This document shows positions 19,319 through 29,007 of a stretch of 64,000 bases of DNA, piece after piece. A program made the translations under genes and the position numbers. The notes beneath the pieces are model-generated. The model searched no databases. It was given only the letters and a program-made list of their open reading frames with translations, and was not told the DNA's origin. How positions within the stretch are numbered: position 1 is the stretch's first letter; each line of letters starts with the position of its first letter. The DNA comes from Sphingopyxis sp. (GTDB taxonomy: Bacteria; Pseudomonadota; Alphaproteobacteria; Sphingomonadales; Sphingomonadaceae): assembly GCA_017745175.1 (NCBI GenBank), contig JAGHZY010000008.1, positions 39,968-103,967 of the forward strand, read 5' to 3'.

Positions 19319-20543
19319 CGGCGATCTTTTCCATCAATTTGCGGGCGACGGCCTGTTTGGGCAGCCGGTCCCAGCTGTCCACGCCGTCCTTGCTGACGAT
19401 ATGCACCCGGTTGCTCTCGCCGCCCATCGGGTCGGCCGAAACATCGTTGGCGACGATCCAGTCGCAGCCCTTGCGCGCGAGCTTCGCCTGCGCATGGGCG
19501 ATGACATCGTTGGTCTCGGCGGCGAAACCGACCAGCAGCGGCGGGCGCTCGGGGCTTTTGGCCACGCTGGCAAGAATGTCGGGATTCTCGGCGAGCGCGA
19601 GTGGCGGCACCTGCCCGCTGCCGTCCTTCTTGATCTTCTGACCGGCGGTTTCGGCGGCGCGCCAGTCGGCGACCGCGGCGACCATGATCGCGGCATCGAC
19701 GGGCAGGCCTTCCTGTACCTCGGCCGCCATTTGGGTCGCGGTCTCGACGTCGACGCGGATCACGCCGGGCGGGGTCGGCAGCGGCACGGGGCCCGCGATC
19801 AGCAGCACCTCGGCGCCGGCCTCGGCGGCGGCGGCGGCGATCGCGAAGCCCTGCTTCCCGCTCGACCGGTTGGCGATGTAGCGCACCGGGTCGATCGGCT
19901 CGTGCGTCGGCCCGGCGGTGATCAGGATCCGCCGCCCGAACAGCGGACGGTGGTTCGCGGGGGCGAAATCGGGCTGGCCGGTCAGCGGCACGATCGTCGG
20001 CGGATTGGCGAGCGCCCTGTCGATCGCCGCCTTGATCGCCGCCGGTTCGGGCAGACGGCCGGGGCCATATTCGCCGCATGCCATCTCGCCCTCGTCGGGC
20101 TCCATCACGGTGACGCCGTCGCCGCGCAGGGTCGCGACGTTGCGCCGCGTCGCGGCGTGCAGCCACATGCGCACATTCATCGCCGGGGCGGCGAGCACGG
20201 GCTTGTCGGTCGCAAGCAGCAAGGTGGTCGCGAGATCGTCGGCGATCCCCGCCGCCATCTTCGCGAGCAAATCGGCTGTCGCAGGCGCGACGACGACAAG
20301 GTCGGCCTCGCGGCTGAGCTCGATATGCCCCATCTCGACCTCGTCCTTGAGGTCGAAGAGACTGGTGTAGACCTTGTTCTCGCCGAGCGCCGCGAGCGTC
20401 AGCGGTGTCACGAACTGCTCGCCCGCGCGCGTGAGCACGCAGCGCACGGTCATGCCCGCCTTGCGGAGCAGGCGGACGAGCTCGATGCTCTTGTAGGCGG
20501 CGATGCCGCCGCCGACGATCAGCAGGATGCGCGGGGCGGCCAT
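19281..20543 (-). CDS. coaBC: Bifunctional phosphopantothenoylcysteine decarboxylase / phosphopantothenate-cysteine ligase
   Basis: [62 protein letters not shown]. Confidence 0.95.
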   Translation of the reverse strand: MAAPRILLIVGGGIAAYKSIELVRLLRKAGMTVRCVLTRAGEQFVTPLTLAALGENKVYTSLFDLKDEVEMGHIELSREADLVVVAPATADLLAKMAAGIADDLATTLLLATDKPVLAAPAMNVRMWLHAATRRNVATLRGDGVTVMEPDEGEMACGEYGPGRLPEPAAIKAAIDRALANPPTIVPLTGQPDFAPANHRPLFGRRILITAGPTHEPIDPVRYIANRSSGKQGFAIAAAAAEAGAEVLLIAGPVPLPTPPGVIRVDVETATQMAAEVQEGLPVDAAIMVAAVADWRAAETAGQKIKKDGSGQVPPLALAENPDILASVAKSPERPPLLVGFAAETNDVIAHAQAKLARKGCDWIVANDVSADPMGGESNRVHIVSKDGVDSWDRLPKQAVARKLMEKIADELEKRIPLERD

Positions 20544-20640
20544 CAGCGGCGGCTGGCCTGCCCCGGACGGGCGGCGATCGACAGGGTTTGATTCATCGCC
20601 GTCTCCTTCGCCCCCCAGTTATGCGCTTCGGCGCGCCAGT

Positions 20641-21750
20641 TCAAGACGAGGCCGCCGCCGCCTCGATGGACCGCGCCGGCCCAAACAGCGCGCGGACAAG
20701 CACGGCGAGGGCGGCGGGCGCAAAGGCGAGCCCGACGAACAGCGTCGGCGTCACGAGCATCGCCCAGTAGAAATTGGCCGGACGGGCAAAGAGCATCAGC
20801 AGTGCGGCATAGAAGAGCTGGATCAGCAGCCCCGCGAGCCCGAGCCGCGAGCGCCACGCCGCCCACCCCAGCAGCGCGAGCGGGACGAGCAGCGCGCCGG
20901 CCCAGCCGGCGAGGAAACGCAGCAGCGACGAGGCCTGAACAAACGACAGATAGGCGATCCAGCCTCCCTGTCCGTGCCAGCCCTGGCTCGCGGCATCGGC
21001 GGGCGAGGTGACCGCGGCGAGCGCCGCGACATGCGCCGCGATGCCCCCCGCAAAGGCGAGGCCGACCGCCAGCCATCCGGCCGCCGCACGCCAGTCGCGG
21101 TCGATCAGCGCGAACAGCCCGAACAGCATCGCGACGGGCAGGACCGTCTCGCGAATCGCCAGCGCCGCCGCGACGATCGCCATCGTCGCCCACGGGCGTG
21201 CCGGGCGATAGAGCGCGAGCGCGAGCGCCAGCAGGGCGCCCGCCGCCGCCTCGTGGATGTAGAGCCATTCGCGCGTCGCGAGCTGCGTCAGATTCGCGGC
21301 GACGAACAGCGCTCCGACCGCGACATGGCGGGGAAGCCCGGCGTCGGTCCGCAGCCGCCGGTACCAGGCCATGATCGCAGCAGCGCCGATCAGGAGAAAG
21401 ACGAACATGGTGTTCCGTTCGCCGAGTGCGGCGACAATATGCGCGAGCGTCGGCAGGCGGACCGTCACGAACGGTCGCAGCGGATAATGTCCGGCCCGGT
21501 GCTCGGCCGCCGCCGCTGCATAATAGGATTCGCCTTCGCCGACCCGCTTCGCGATGCGCGCATAGAGCGCATGATCGCCGACGAGCCCGTCGAACCGCGC
21601 CGACGTCGGCTTGGCCACCGCGATATGGTCGTGCCCGACGCCGCCCGCCATGCCCGGGAGCATCAGCAGCGCGAGCAGCGCCAGCACCGTCGCCGCGACC
21701 GGACGCGAGGTCCCGGCAAAGCGGTTCCAGCCGGATGCGGCGCCCGTCAT
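20641..21750 (-). CDS. Polytopic integral membrane protein (glycosyltransferase-C-like)
   Basis: Many hydrophobic TM segments; likely start MTGAASGWNRFAGTSRPVAATVLALLALLMLPG at 21750; adjacent to a GT2-GtrA gene. Confidence 0.7.
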   Translation of the reverse strand: MTGAASGWNRFAGTSRPVAATVLALLALLMLPGMAGGVGHDHIAVAKPTSARFDGLVGDHALYARIAKRVGEGESYYAAAAAEHRAGHYPLRPFVTVRLPTLAHIVAALGERNTMFVFLLIGAAAIMAWYRRLRTDAGLPRHVAVGALFVAANLTQLATREWLYIHEAAAGALLALALALYRPARPWATMAIVAAALAIRETVLPVAMLFGLFALIDRDWRAAAGWLAVGLAFAGGIAAHVAALAAVTSPADAASQGWHGQGGWIAYLSFVQASSLLRFLAGWAGALLVPLALLGWAAWRSRLGLAGLLIQLFYAALLMLFARPANFYWAMLVTPTLFVGLAFAPAALAVLVRALFGPARSIEAAAASS

Positions 21751-22871
21751 TTGCGCCAGGTCAGCGCCGATGACATGGCGAAATTCCAGATCGCGCCGAC
21801 GACGACGCCCGCGATCCCGGCGACCCACCAGCGCTCGTCCTGTCCCGCCATCCACGTCCCGATGCCGATATTGGCGGCCGCGCCGAGCGCCGAAATCGCA
21901 TAGAAGCTCGCGAGCCCCCCGACGAGGCGCCAGCCCTTCAGCTTGCGGTCGGCATAGGTGAAGCTGTTGTTGAGGAAGAAATTGAAGGCGATCGCGGTCA
22001 TCACGGCCGCCGTCTGCGCGGCGACAAAGGCGCTGCCCGTGCCGAGGATCGTGCGCAGCACAGCGAGGTGGACGAACACGCCGAGCCCGCCGACCATCAG
22101 GAATTTGAGCAGGCGGACGGGGACGAAACGGCCGATCGTCTTGTCGGCGATCAGCTCGGCATATTCGGCGATCACGCGCGCGCCGATCTTGCTCTCGCCG
22201 GCCTCGCGCGTGCGGAACTCATAGGGGATTTCGGCGACCTTCAGCGGCGCGGGGCTCGACGCCAACAGGTCGATCAATATCTTGAAACCGATCGCCGACA
22301 GGCGCGGCAGCGCGCGTTCGAAGGCGTCGCGGCGCACAGCGAAAAAGCCGCTCATCGGATCGGACACGTCGGTGCCGAGCGCGATCTGTCCGGTGCGCGT
22401 AGCGAGCCGACTCATCCACGCGCGATCCTTGTCCCAGTCGCCGATCCCGCCGCCTGCGACATAACGTGTGCCAACCGCGATATCGGCGCCATCCGCGATC
22501 GCGTCGATCAGCCGCGGCAGCGCGTCCTCGCTATGCTGCAGGTCGCCGTCCATCACCGCGATCACAGGGGCGGCGGTCGCCAATATGCCTTCGACCACCG
22601 CCGACGACAGCCCGCGGCGGCCGACGCGCTGGACGATCCGCACATGCCGCGATCCACGGCCGATACGGCGCACCAGCTCGCTCGTCCCGTCGGGCGAATT
22701 GTCATCGACAAACACGACTTCCCATCCGCGTCCGGCGAGGACGACCGACAGTTTTTCGATCAGCCTTTCGACATTGCCGGCTTCGTTGAGCGTCGGCACC
22801 ACGACCGCGATCTCCAGCGACAGCGTTTCAGCCGGCAAAATGGCACGGGAAGTCAGGATGTCGTGGCGCAT
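21747..22871 (-). CDS. Family 2 glycosyltransferase fused to GtrA-like domain (dolichol-phosphate mannosyltransferase-like)
   Basis: LEIAVVVPTLNEAGNVERLIEKLSVVLAGRGWEVVFVDDNSPDGT, VIAVMDGDLQHSEDALP; C-terminal 4-TM GtrA-type region. Confidence 0.9.
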   Translation of the reverse strand: MRHDILTSRAILPAETLSLEIAVVVPTLNEAGNVERLIEKLSVVLAGRGWEVVFVDDNSPDGTSELVRRIGRGSRHVRIVQRVGRRGLSSAVVEGILATAAPVIAVMDGDLQHSEDALPRLIDAIADGADIAVGTRYVAGGGIGDWDKDRAWMSRLATRTGQIALGTDVSDPMSGFFAVRRDAFERALPRLSAIGFKILIDLLASSPAPLKVAEIPYEFRTREAGESKIGARVIAEYAELIADKTIGRFVPVRLLKFLMVGGLGVFVHLAVLRTILGTGSAFVAAQTAAVMTAIAFNFFLNNSFTYADRKLKGWRLVGGLASFYAISALGAAANIGIGTWMAGQDERWWVAGIAGVVVGAIWNFAMSSALTWRK

Positions 22872-22988
22872 GAAACCTCGGTTTTGCCCGGATTTCGCGT
22901 CCGGAGTTGGTCGAGGCCGAGGCTTAGCAATTCAAGGTAAATGTCCAGTAACCAAGCGCCTCGCTAGTGGCGACGCGAGGCGGATTGT

Positions 22989-24548
22989 CTAGCTGATCCC
23001 CGACACCCACAATGCGGCGGCGCCCGCAGCTGCGCCCGCGATCGCGGTGAGCACATAGCGCCACCAGACGCGCTTCTCGCCCTTTTCCCACATCAATGCG
23101 ATGTCGGGCAGCGGCGGTGCGGGCGGCGCGGCGCCCTTCTTGGGCAATTGCGCGTCGAGGCGGCGGATGATGTCGGGGATCAGCGCCAGCGTCTTGCCCT
23201 GTTCGCGCAAGCCGTCGGCGAGCGCGGCTTCGGGGCCGAGTTCGTCGCGAATCCACTCGCTGACGAAGGGGCCCGAGACATCCCACATATTGATCTTCGG
23301 ATTGAGCATCGTCGCGACGCCCTCGACCATCACCATCGTCTTCTGCAGCAGCAGCAGGTGCGGCTGCGTCTGCATGTCGAAGTCGCGCGTGATCGCGAAC
23401 AGCCCGTCGAGCATCTGCCCGACGCTGAGCTCGCTCACCGGCTTGCCGCGCATCGGCTCGCCGACCGCGCGGAGCGCCGTCGCGAACTCCTCGACGCTGT
23501 GATAGTCGGGAACGTACTGCGCCTCGAAATGGATTTCGGCGACCCGGCGGTAATTGCCCGTGGTCAGGCCATAGAGGATTTCGGCGAGCCAGTAACGCGC
23601 CTGCCGGTTGATCCGCCCCATGATCCCGAAATCGACCGCGGCGATCGTGCCGTCGGCTTTCACGAACAAATTGCCCTGGTGCATGTCGGCGTGAAAGAAA
23701 CCCTCGGCGATCGCCTGCCGCAGGAAGGCGTTGACGAGGTTCGCTGACAATTTTTCCATGTCGTGCCCTGCGGCGATCAACTGCTCGCGGCGCGAAATCT
23801 TGATCCCGTCGATCCAGTCGAGCGTCATCACGCGGCTTGCGGTGCGGTCCCAGTCGATAGCCGGAACTTCATAGGTCGGTACCCCGACCATCGCGTCGGC
23901 GAGTTCGGATGCAGAGGCAGCTTCGCGGCGGAGGTCGAGTTCGCGCAGCGTCCAGCGGCGGAAATTGGCGATGACCTGCCGCGGACGGAGGCGCGAGGCT
24001 TCGCCGCCGAACGCCTCGAGGTGCGCGGCCGCCCATTCATAGGTTTCGATGTCGCGCGCGAACTGCTTGTCGATGCCGGGGCGGCGCACCTTGACCGCGA
24101 CCTTGCGGCCGTCGGTGGTCACCGCGCGGTGGACCTGCGCGATCGATGCCGATCCGACGGGTTCGGGATCGAATTCGCTGTAGAGGCTTTCGAGCGGGAC
24201 TTCGAAGACCGCCTCTATTTCCTGCCGGATGCGATCGAATGCGACGGGCGAAAGCGCGTCCTGCAGCGTCAGCAGATTGTGCGCGGCTTCCTCGCCGACA
24301 AGATCGGGCCGCGTCGCGAGCGTCTGGCCGAGCTTCACCGCGGCGGGGCCGATCGCCTGAAAGGCGGCGGCATAGTCGGGCACTTTCGGCTGGACTGTGC
24401 CGAATCGGGCGATGCGGCAGAGCCGCTTCACCCCCGGCGGGGTTTGCGGCGCCGTTTCGATCCCGCGCAGCGCGCCGTGGCGCGCAAGGATGCGCCCCCA
24501 TTTCAGCAGGCGGATGATGTGGGTGACGGGTCGGGTCAAGCTTTCCAC
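22989..24548 (-). CDS. ubiB: 2-polyprenylphenol 6-hydroxylase / UbiB kinase-like protein
   Basis: FQAIGPAAVKLGQTLATRPDL (KxGQ), GSASIAQVHRAVT, FFHADMHQGNLFVKADGTIAAVDFGIMG; GTG start. Confidence 0.93.
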   Translation of the reverse strand: MESLTRPVTHIIRLLKWGRILARHGALRGIETAPQTPPGVKRLCRIARFGTVQPKVPDYAAAFQAIGPAAVKLGQTLATRPDLVGEEAAHNLLTLQDALSPVAFDRIRQEIEAVFEVPLESLYSEFDPEPVGSASIAQVHRAVTTDGRKVAVKVRRPGIDKQFARDIETYEWAAAHLEAFGGEASRLRPRQVIANFRRWTLRELDLRREAASASELADAMVGVPTYEVPAIDWDRTASRVMTLDWIDGIKISRREQLIAAGHDMEKLSANLVNAFLRQAIAEGFFHADMHQGNLFVKADGTIAAVDFGIMGRINRQARYWLAEILYGLTTGNYRRVAEIHFEAQYVPDYHSVEEFATALRAVGEPMRGKPVSELSVGQMLDGLFAITRDFDMQTQPHLLLLQKTMVMVEGVATMLNPKINMWDVSGPFVSEWIRDELGPEAALADGLREQGKTLALIPDIIRRLDAQLPKKGAAPPAPPLPDIALMWEKGEKRVWWRYVLTAIAGAAAGAAALWVSGIS

Positions 24549-25273
24549 CCGCTGTGGATCGCGACGAGGCCGCCGAGAATCGGTTCGACCTTCACCGCGG
24601 TGAAGCCCGCCTCGCGGATCATCTGCGCGAATTTGGGCATCGGCGGGAAGCGGCGGATCGATTCGATCAGGTAACGGTAGCTGTCCTCGTCGTCGGCGAT
24701 CAGTTTGCCGAGTTTCGGTACCAGATGATGCGAATAGGCGTCATAGGCCTGCGCGAAGCCCGGCCATTCGTTGGTCGAAAACTCGAGGCAGAAGAAACGC
24801 CCGCCATAGCGCAGCACGCGGTGCGCTTCCTTCAAAGCCGCGGGAATGTCGGTGACGTTGCGGATGCCGAAAGCGATCGTATAGGCGTCGAAAAACTGGT
24901 CGGGGAAGGAGAGCTTCTCGGCATTCTGCTCGGACCAGACGAGGCTGTCGATCCCTCGCTCGGCGGCGCGTTCGACGCCAACGCCCAGCATGTCGGGGTT
25001 GATGTCGGCTACCGTGATGCTCGCGCCGAAGCGCTCCATGCGAAAGGCGATGTCGCCGGTGCCGCCCGCCATGTCGAGGATCGTCTCACCCTCGCGCGGC
25101 TTCACGCGGCGGACGAAGCGATCCTTCCACAGGCGGTGCATGCCGCCCGACATCGCATCGTTCATGATGTCATATTTGCGCGCGACGCGGCTGAACACTT
25201 CGCCGACCATCGCGGTCTTCTCGCCCGCGGGGACCTGTTCATAGCCGAAGCTGACGGTGTCGGGAGTGACCAT
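24536..25273 (-). CDS. ubiE: Demethylmenaquinone/ubiquinone C-methyltransferase
   Basis: VFSRVARKYDIMNDAMSGGMHRLWKDRFV, ILDMAGGTGDIAFRM, YTIAFGIRNVTD. Confidence 0.95.
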   Translation of the reverse strand: MVTPDTVSFGYEQVPAGEKTAMVGEVFSRVARKYDIMNDAMSGGMHRLWKDRFVRRVKPREGETILDMAGGTGDIAFRMERFGASITVADINPDMLGVGVERAAERGIDSLVWSEQNAEKLSFPDQFFDAYTIAFGIRNVTDIPAALKEAHRVLRYGGRFFCLEFSTNEWPGFAQAYDAYSHHLVPKLGKLIADDEDSYRYLIESIRRFPPMPKFAQMIREAGFTAVKVEPILGGLVAIHSGWKA

Positions 25274-25366
25274 GGTGCGCGCGCCTTTGCGGGGGAGAGG
25301 TAAAGTCGAACGGCCTTTAGCGGGGCCTTGCCGCCCGCGCAAATGGCGCGTAGCCCGATGCGCGAT

Positions 25367-26179
25367 ATGCCAGAATTGCCCGAAGTCGAAACCACCGTCC
25401 GCGGCCTTGCCCCCTTCCTCGAAGGCCAGCGGCTGACCGCGGTCACCACCTTTCGGCCTGACCTGCGCCGCCCCTTTCCCGCCGACCTTGCGCAGCGGCT
25501 CACCGGCGCGACGGTCACGGGGCTTTCGCGTCGTGCCAAATATGGCCTCATCTCGACCGACCGCGACGACCATATGATCTTCCACCTCGGTATGTCGGGG
25601 CGCTGGCGGACCGAGGGCGGCGAGGCGGGCAAGCATGATCATCTGCTGCTCGAAACCGGGGCGGGGCACCGGCTTTTCCTCCACGACCCGCGGCGCTTCG
25701 GGTCGGTCGATCTGGTATCGGGCGATCCGCTGACGCGGTTCCCCGCCTTCGTCACGCTCGGCCCCGAACCGCTGTCGGATGCTTTCGACGCCGCTTATCT
25801 CGGACAAATGCTCGCGGGGCGGCGCGCGCCGATCAAGGCGATGCTGCTCGATCAGACCATCGTTGCGGGGCTCGGCAATATCTATGTCTGCGAGGCGCTC
25901 AACATGGCGCATATCTCGCCCGTGAAGCCCGCGGCCGACGTGTCGAAGGCGAAGCTGGCGGCGCTGGTGCCCGCGATCAAGGAGGTGCTCATCGCCGCCA
26001 TCGCGGCGGGCGGCTCGACCTTGCGCGATTTTCTCAGCCCCGGGGGCGACCTCGGCTATTTCGCGAAGGACTGGCGCGTCTATGGCCGCGAAGGCGAGGG
26101 CTGCGAATGCGGCGGGACGATCGCGCGCATCGTGCAATCGGGCCGGTCGACCTTCCATTGCCCCAAATGCCAGAGGTGA
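25367..26179 (+). CDS. mutM: Formamidopyrimidine-DNA glycosylase
   Basis: MPELPEVETTVRGL; C-terminal zinc finger CECGGTIARIVQSGRSTFHCPKCQ. Confidence 0.96.
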   Translation: MPELPEVETTVRGLAPFLEGQRLTAVTTFRPDLRRPFPADLAQRLTGATVTGLSRRAKYGLISTDRDDHMIFHLGMSGRWRTEGGEAGKHDHLLLETGAGHRLFLHDPRRFGSVDLVSGDPLTRFPAFVTLGPEPLSDAFDAAYLGQMLAGRRAPIKAMLLDQTIVAGLGNIYVCEALNMAHISPVKPAADVSKAKLAALVPAIKEVLIAAIAAGGSTLRDFLSPGGDLGYFAKDWRVYGREGEGCECGGTIARIVQSGRSTFHCPKCQR

Positions 26180-26223
26180 TTGTTCGGAACGACAGCTAAC
26201 GACCGGGAGCGGACGTACCTCTC

Positions 26224-26305
26224 CCGTTCGCATCGAGCGAAGTCGAGATGCCCCTCGGCGTGGCGCGAGGTCGATGGGTGTCTCGACTTCGCTCGACACG
26301 AACGG
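26224..26305. repeat. Inverted repeat, 25-nt arms (23/25 complementary by eye)
   Basis: ccgttcgcatcgagcgaagtcgaga ... tctcgacttcgctcgacacgaacgg. Confidence 0.85.
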
Positions 26306-26325
26306 AAAAGAGAAATGGCAGGAAA

Positions 26326-26460
26326 CGACCGATTGCGGACCTAACCAATATCGTCACCCCGGACTTGATCCGGGGTCCATGACTTCAGCGCTGCGATGGA
26401 TCCCGGATCAAGTCCGGGATGACGAATGTCGGGAATCCACCCCGAAACCGTCGTGCGAGC
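26326..26460. repeat. Dispersed intergenic repeat, copy B
   Basis: cgaccgattgcggacctaaccaatatcgtcaccccggacttgatccggggtccatgacttcagcgctgcgatggatcccggatcaagtccgggatgacg...; near-identical reverse complement of 42083-42215. Confidence 0.9.
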
Positions 26461-26492
26461 GGTGATGGCCAATGGAAACATCCGCAAACCCA

Positions 26493-26521
26493 TTGACCAA
26501 AGCGCCCTTCGCCGCTATGCG
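26493..26521 (+). promoter_or_regulatory. Candidate sigma70-type promoter for rpsT
   Basis: TTGACC-N17-TATGCG. Confidence 0.4.
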
Positions 26522-26657
26522 CGCACCCTTCGAGCAGGGTCCGGGCGTCCGGAACCGGCCGCATCCGGACATTGATTCGCCGCAACTCGCGCGATTCGGC
26601 TGCTCCGTTGAGGCTGTGCTCCGACCATGTAGACCGTTTGAAAGACTAGAGGAATTT

Positions 26658-26921
26658 ATGGCCAATACGCCGCAGGCAAAGAAGCGCATCCGCCGCAACA
26701 CCGCGCGCACCGTCGTGAACAAGAATCGCGTTTCGCGCATTCGTACGCTGGTGAAGAAGGTCGAAGCCGCCGTCGCCGCCGGTGACAAGGATGGTGCCTC
26801 CGCTGCCCTGAAGGCTGCGCAGCCCGAAATGGCGCGCGGCGTTGCCAAGGGCGTGCTCCACAAGAACACCGTAGCGCGCAAATATTCACGCCTGACCAAG
26901 AGCGTGAACGCGATCGCCTGA
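26658..26921 (+). CDS. rpsT: 30S ribosomal protein S20
   Basis: [44 protein letters not shown]...[12 protein letters not shown]. Confidence 0.97.
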   Translation: MANTPQAKKRIRRNTARTVVNKNRVSRIRTLVKKVEAAVAAGDKDGASAALKAAQPEMARGVAKGVLHKNTVARKYSRLTKSVNAIA

Positions 26922-26944
26922 TTTCGCTCGTCCCGAAAGGGAAC

Positions 26945-26984
26945 AAAAAGGACCCGCCGGCGTCATGTCGGCGGGTCCTTTTTT
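26945..26984 (+). terminator. Rho-independent terminator after rpsT
   Basis: aaaaaggacccgccggcgtcatgtcggcgggtccttttttt: strong GC stem, T-run. Confidence 0.92.
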
Positions 26985-27420
26985 GTGCCCGATATTGTGA
27001 CACGCGCGTGGCAATAGTGTTGCAGCGCGGTAAGTGACGGATTTACGGCGATTCGTTGTTTCACCTTCCGATTGTCACAAATAAGATACTGAAAATAATA
27101 TATAAAATGGCGTTTTGGCGCGATTCCGGCCCCCCGGGTGAGTCAAGATTTTTATTTCAGTATTTTTACATGGCGAGCCCTTGATCGACTCGCCGACCCC
27201 TGACTAGACAGGGGCGTCGCTGGCCTTCGCCGGTGGCCGCTACATCGACATGATTCGCATCTTTTCGGGCCGCCTGTCCCGGATGGGAAACCTGTGCCCC
27301 GGCACGGGTGACGAATCGGCGTGTGGCCGGCCGCCCGATGACCCGGCGGGGGACCTGAGGGGGCGGCACGGCGTGATAGAGGGCAGCAATCGGCATGAAC
27401 AGGACGCAAAGGGTGGAGCG

Positions 27421-28788
27421 ATGAGCGGCGATGCTGCAGCGCTCTGGCCGCGCGTGGCCGAGGGGCTCCGCCGCGACCTTGGCGTGCGCACCTTCGATCA
27501 TTGGCTGAAGCCCGTGCGCTTTGCCGATTATTGCACGCTGTCGGGCGTGGTGACGCTCGAAACCGTCAGCCGCTTTTCGGCGAACTGGATCAACGAACGC
27601 TTCGGCGACCGGCTCGAACTCGCGTGGCGCCAGCAGCTGCCCGCGGTGCGCAGCGTCATGGTCCGCGGCGGCGCGGCTGCCGACGACCGGGCCTCGACGC
27701 TCGCGGCGTCGCCGCTGCCGAACTTCGACACGCCGGCACCGGCGCGACCCGTTGCCAATCCGGCGCTGTCCGGTTTCGATCCGCGCCTGTCGTTCGACCG
27801 CTTCGTCGTCGCGCGCTCGAACATCCTCGCCGCCAACGCTGCGCGCCGCATGGCGATGGTCGAGGCGCCGCAGTTCAACCCGCTCTATCTCTGCTCGGGT
27901 ACCGGGCAGGGCAAGACGCACCTCCTCCAGGCGATCGCGCAGGATTATGCCGCGGCGCACCCGGCCGCGAACATCATCCTGATGTCGGCGGAAAAGTTCA
28001 TGCTCGAATTCGTCGGCGCGATGCGCGGCGGCGACATGATGGCGTTCAAGGCGCGGCTGCGTGCCGCCGACCTGTTGCTGCTCGACGATCTCCAGTTCGT
28101 GATCGGCAAGAATTCGACGCAGGAGGAACTGCTCCACACGATCGACGATCTGCTGACCGCGGGCAGGCGCCTCGTCGTCACCGCCGACCGCCCGCCGGCG
28201 ATGCTCGACGGGGTCGAGGCGCGGCTGCTGTCGCGCCTGTCGGGCGGGCTCGTCGCCGATATCGAGGCGCCCGAGGACGATCTGCGCGAACGCATCATCC
28301 GTCAGCGGCTCGCCGCGATGCCGATGGTCGAGGTGCCCGACGCGGTTGTCGCCTATCTGGTCAAGCATTTTACGCGCAACATTCGCGAGCTCGAGGGCGC
28401 GCTCAACAAGCTGCTCGCCTATGCCGCGCTCACCGGCACGACGGTCGACCTCGCGCTCGCCGAGGACCGGCTCGCCGAGAATGTCCGCAGCGCGCGCCCG
28501 CGGATCACGATCGACGAGATCCAGCGCGCGGTCTGCGCGCACTACCGGCTCGACAAGAGCGAGATGGCGTCGAAGCGCCGCGTCCGTGCGGTCGCGCGCC
28601 CGCGGCAGGTCGCCATGTATCTCGCGAAGGAGCTGACCCCGCGCTCCTACCCCGAAATCGGACGCCGCTTCGGCGGGCGCGACCATAGCACGGTGATTCA
28701 CGCCGTCCGCACGGTCGAGGCGCTGCGCGTCAACGACAGCGAACTCGACGCCGAGATCGCGGCGATTCGCCGCGCGCTCAACAGCTGA
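27421..28788 (+). CDS. dnaA: Chromosomal replication initiator protein DnaA
   Basis: NPLYLCSGTGQGKTHLLQAIAQDY (Walker A-type), LLLLDDLQFVIGKNSTQEELLHTI, GRRFGGRDHSTVIHAVRTVE (domain IV signature). Confidence 0.96.
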   Translation: MSGDAAALWPRVAEGLRRDLGVRTFDHWLKPVRFADYCTLSGVVTLETVSRFSANWINERFGDRLELAWRQQLPAVRSVMVRGGAAADDRASTLAASPLPNFDTPAPARPVANPALSGFDPRLSFDRFVVARSNILAANAARRMAMVEAPQFNPLYLCSGTGQGKTHLLQAIAQDYAAAHPAANIILMSAEKFMLEFVGAMRGGDMMAFKARLRAADLLLLDDLQFVIGKNSTQEELLHTIDDLLTAGRRLVVTADRPPAMLDGVEARLLSRLSGGLVADIEAPEDDLRERIIRQRLAAMPMVEVPDAVVAYLVKHFTRNIRELEGALNKLLAYAALTGTTVDLALAEDRLAENVRSARPRITIDEIQRAVCAHYRLDKSEMASKRRVRAVARPRQVAMYLAKELTPRSYPEIGRRFGGRDHSTVIHAVRTVEALRVNDSELDAEIAAIRRALNS

Positions 28789-28829
28789 TCCACAGGCTTG
28801 TGCGGGGGTTATCCCCGGGGATATCCACA
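28786..28829 (+). promoter_or_regulatory. Cluster of three DnaA-box-like 9-mers
   Basis: TGATCCACA (28786), TTATCCCCG (28809), ATATCCACA (28821) versus consensus TTATCCACA. Confidence 0.55.
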
Positions 28830-28946
28830 GCGTGCGCGCCGCTCGAGCGGCGGTTTCGGGGTGGAAAGCTGCCAGTATCCTCTCCCTAAAAGGGAGGAGA
28901 GAAGGCAGGTCAGTCTTCGGTCGCTGGCTGACATCGCCTTCTCGAG

Positions 28947-28988
28947 AGAAAAAAAAGCCCGCCTTCCTTCCGGAGGGCGGGCCTTTTG
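28947..28988. terminator. Rho-independent terminator (hairpin flanked by A-run and T-run; fits the minus-strand DUF4136 gene)
   Basis: gaaaaaaaagcccgccttccttccggagggcgggcctttt. Confidence 0.8.
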
Positions 28989-29007
28989 CCTTGGCCTGCG
29001 GGGCCGC

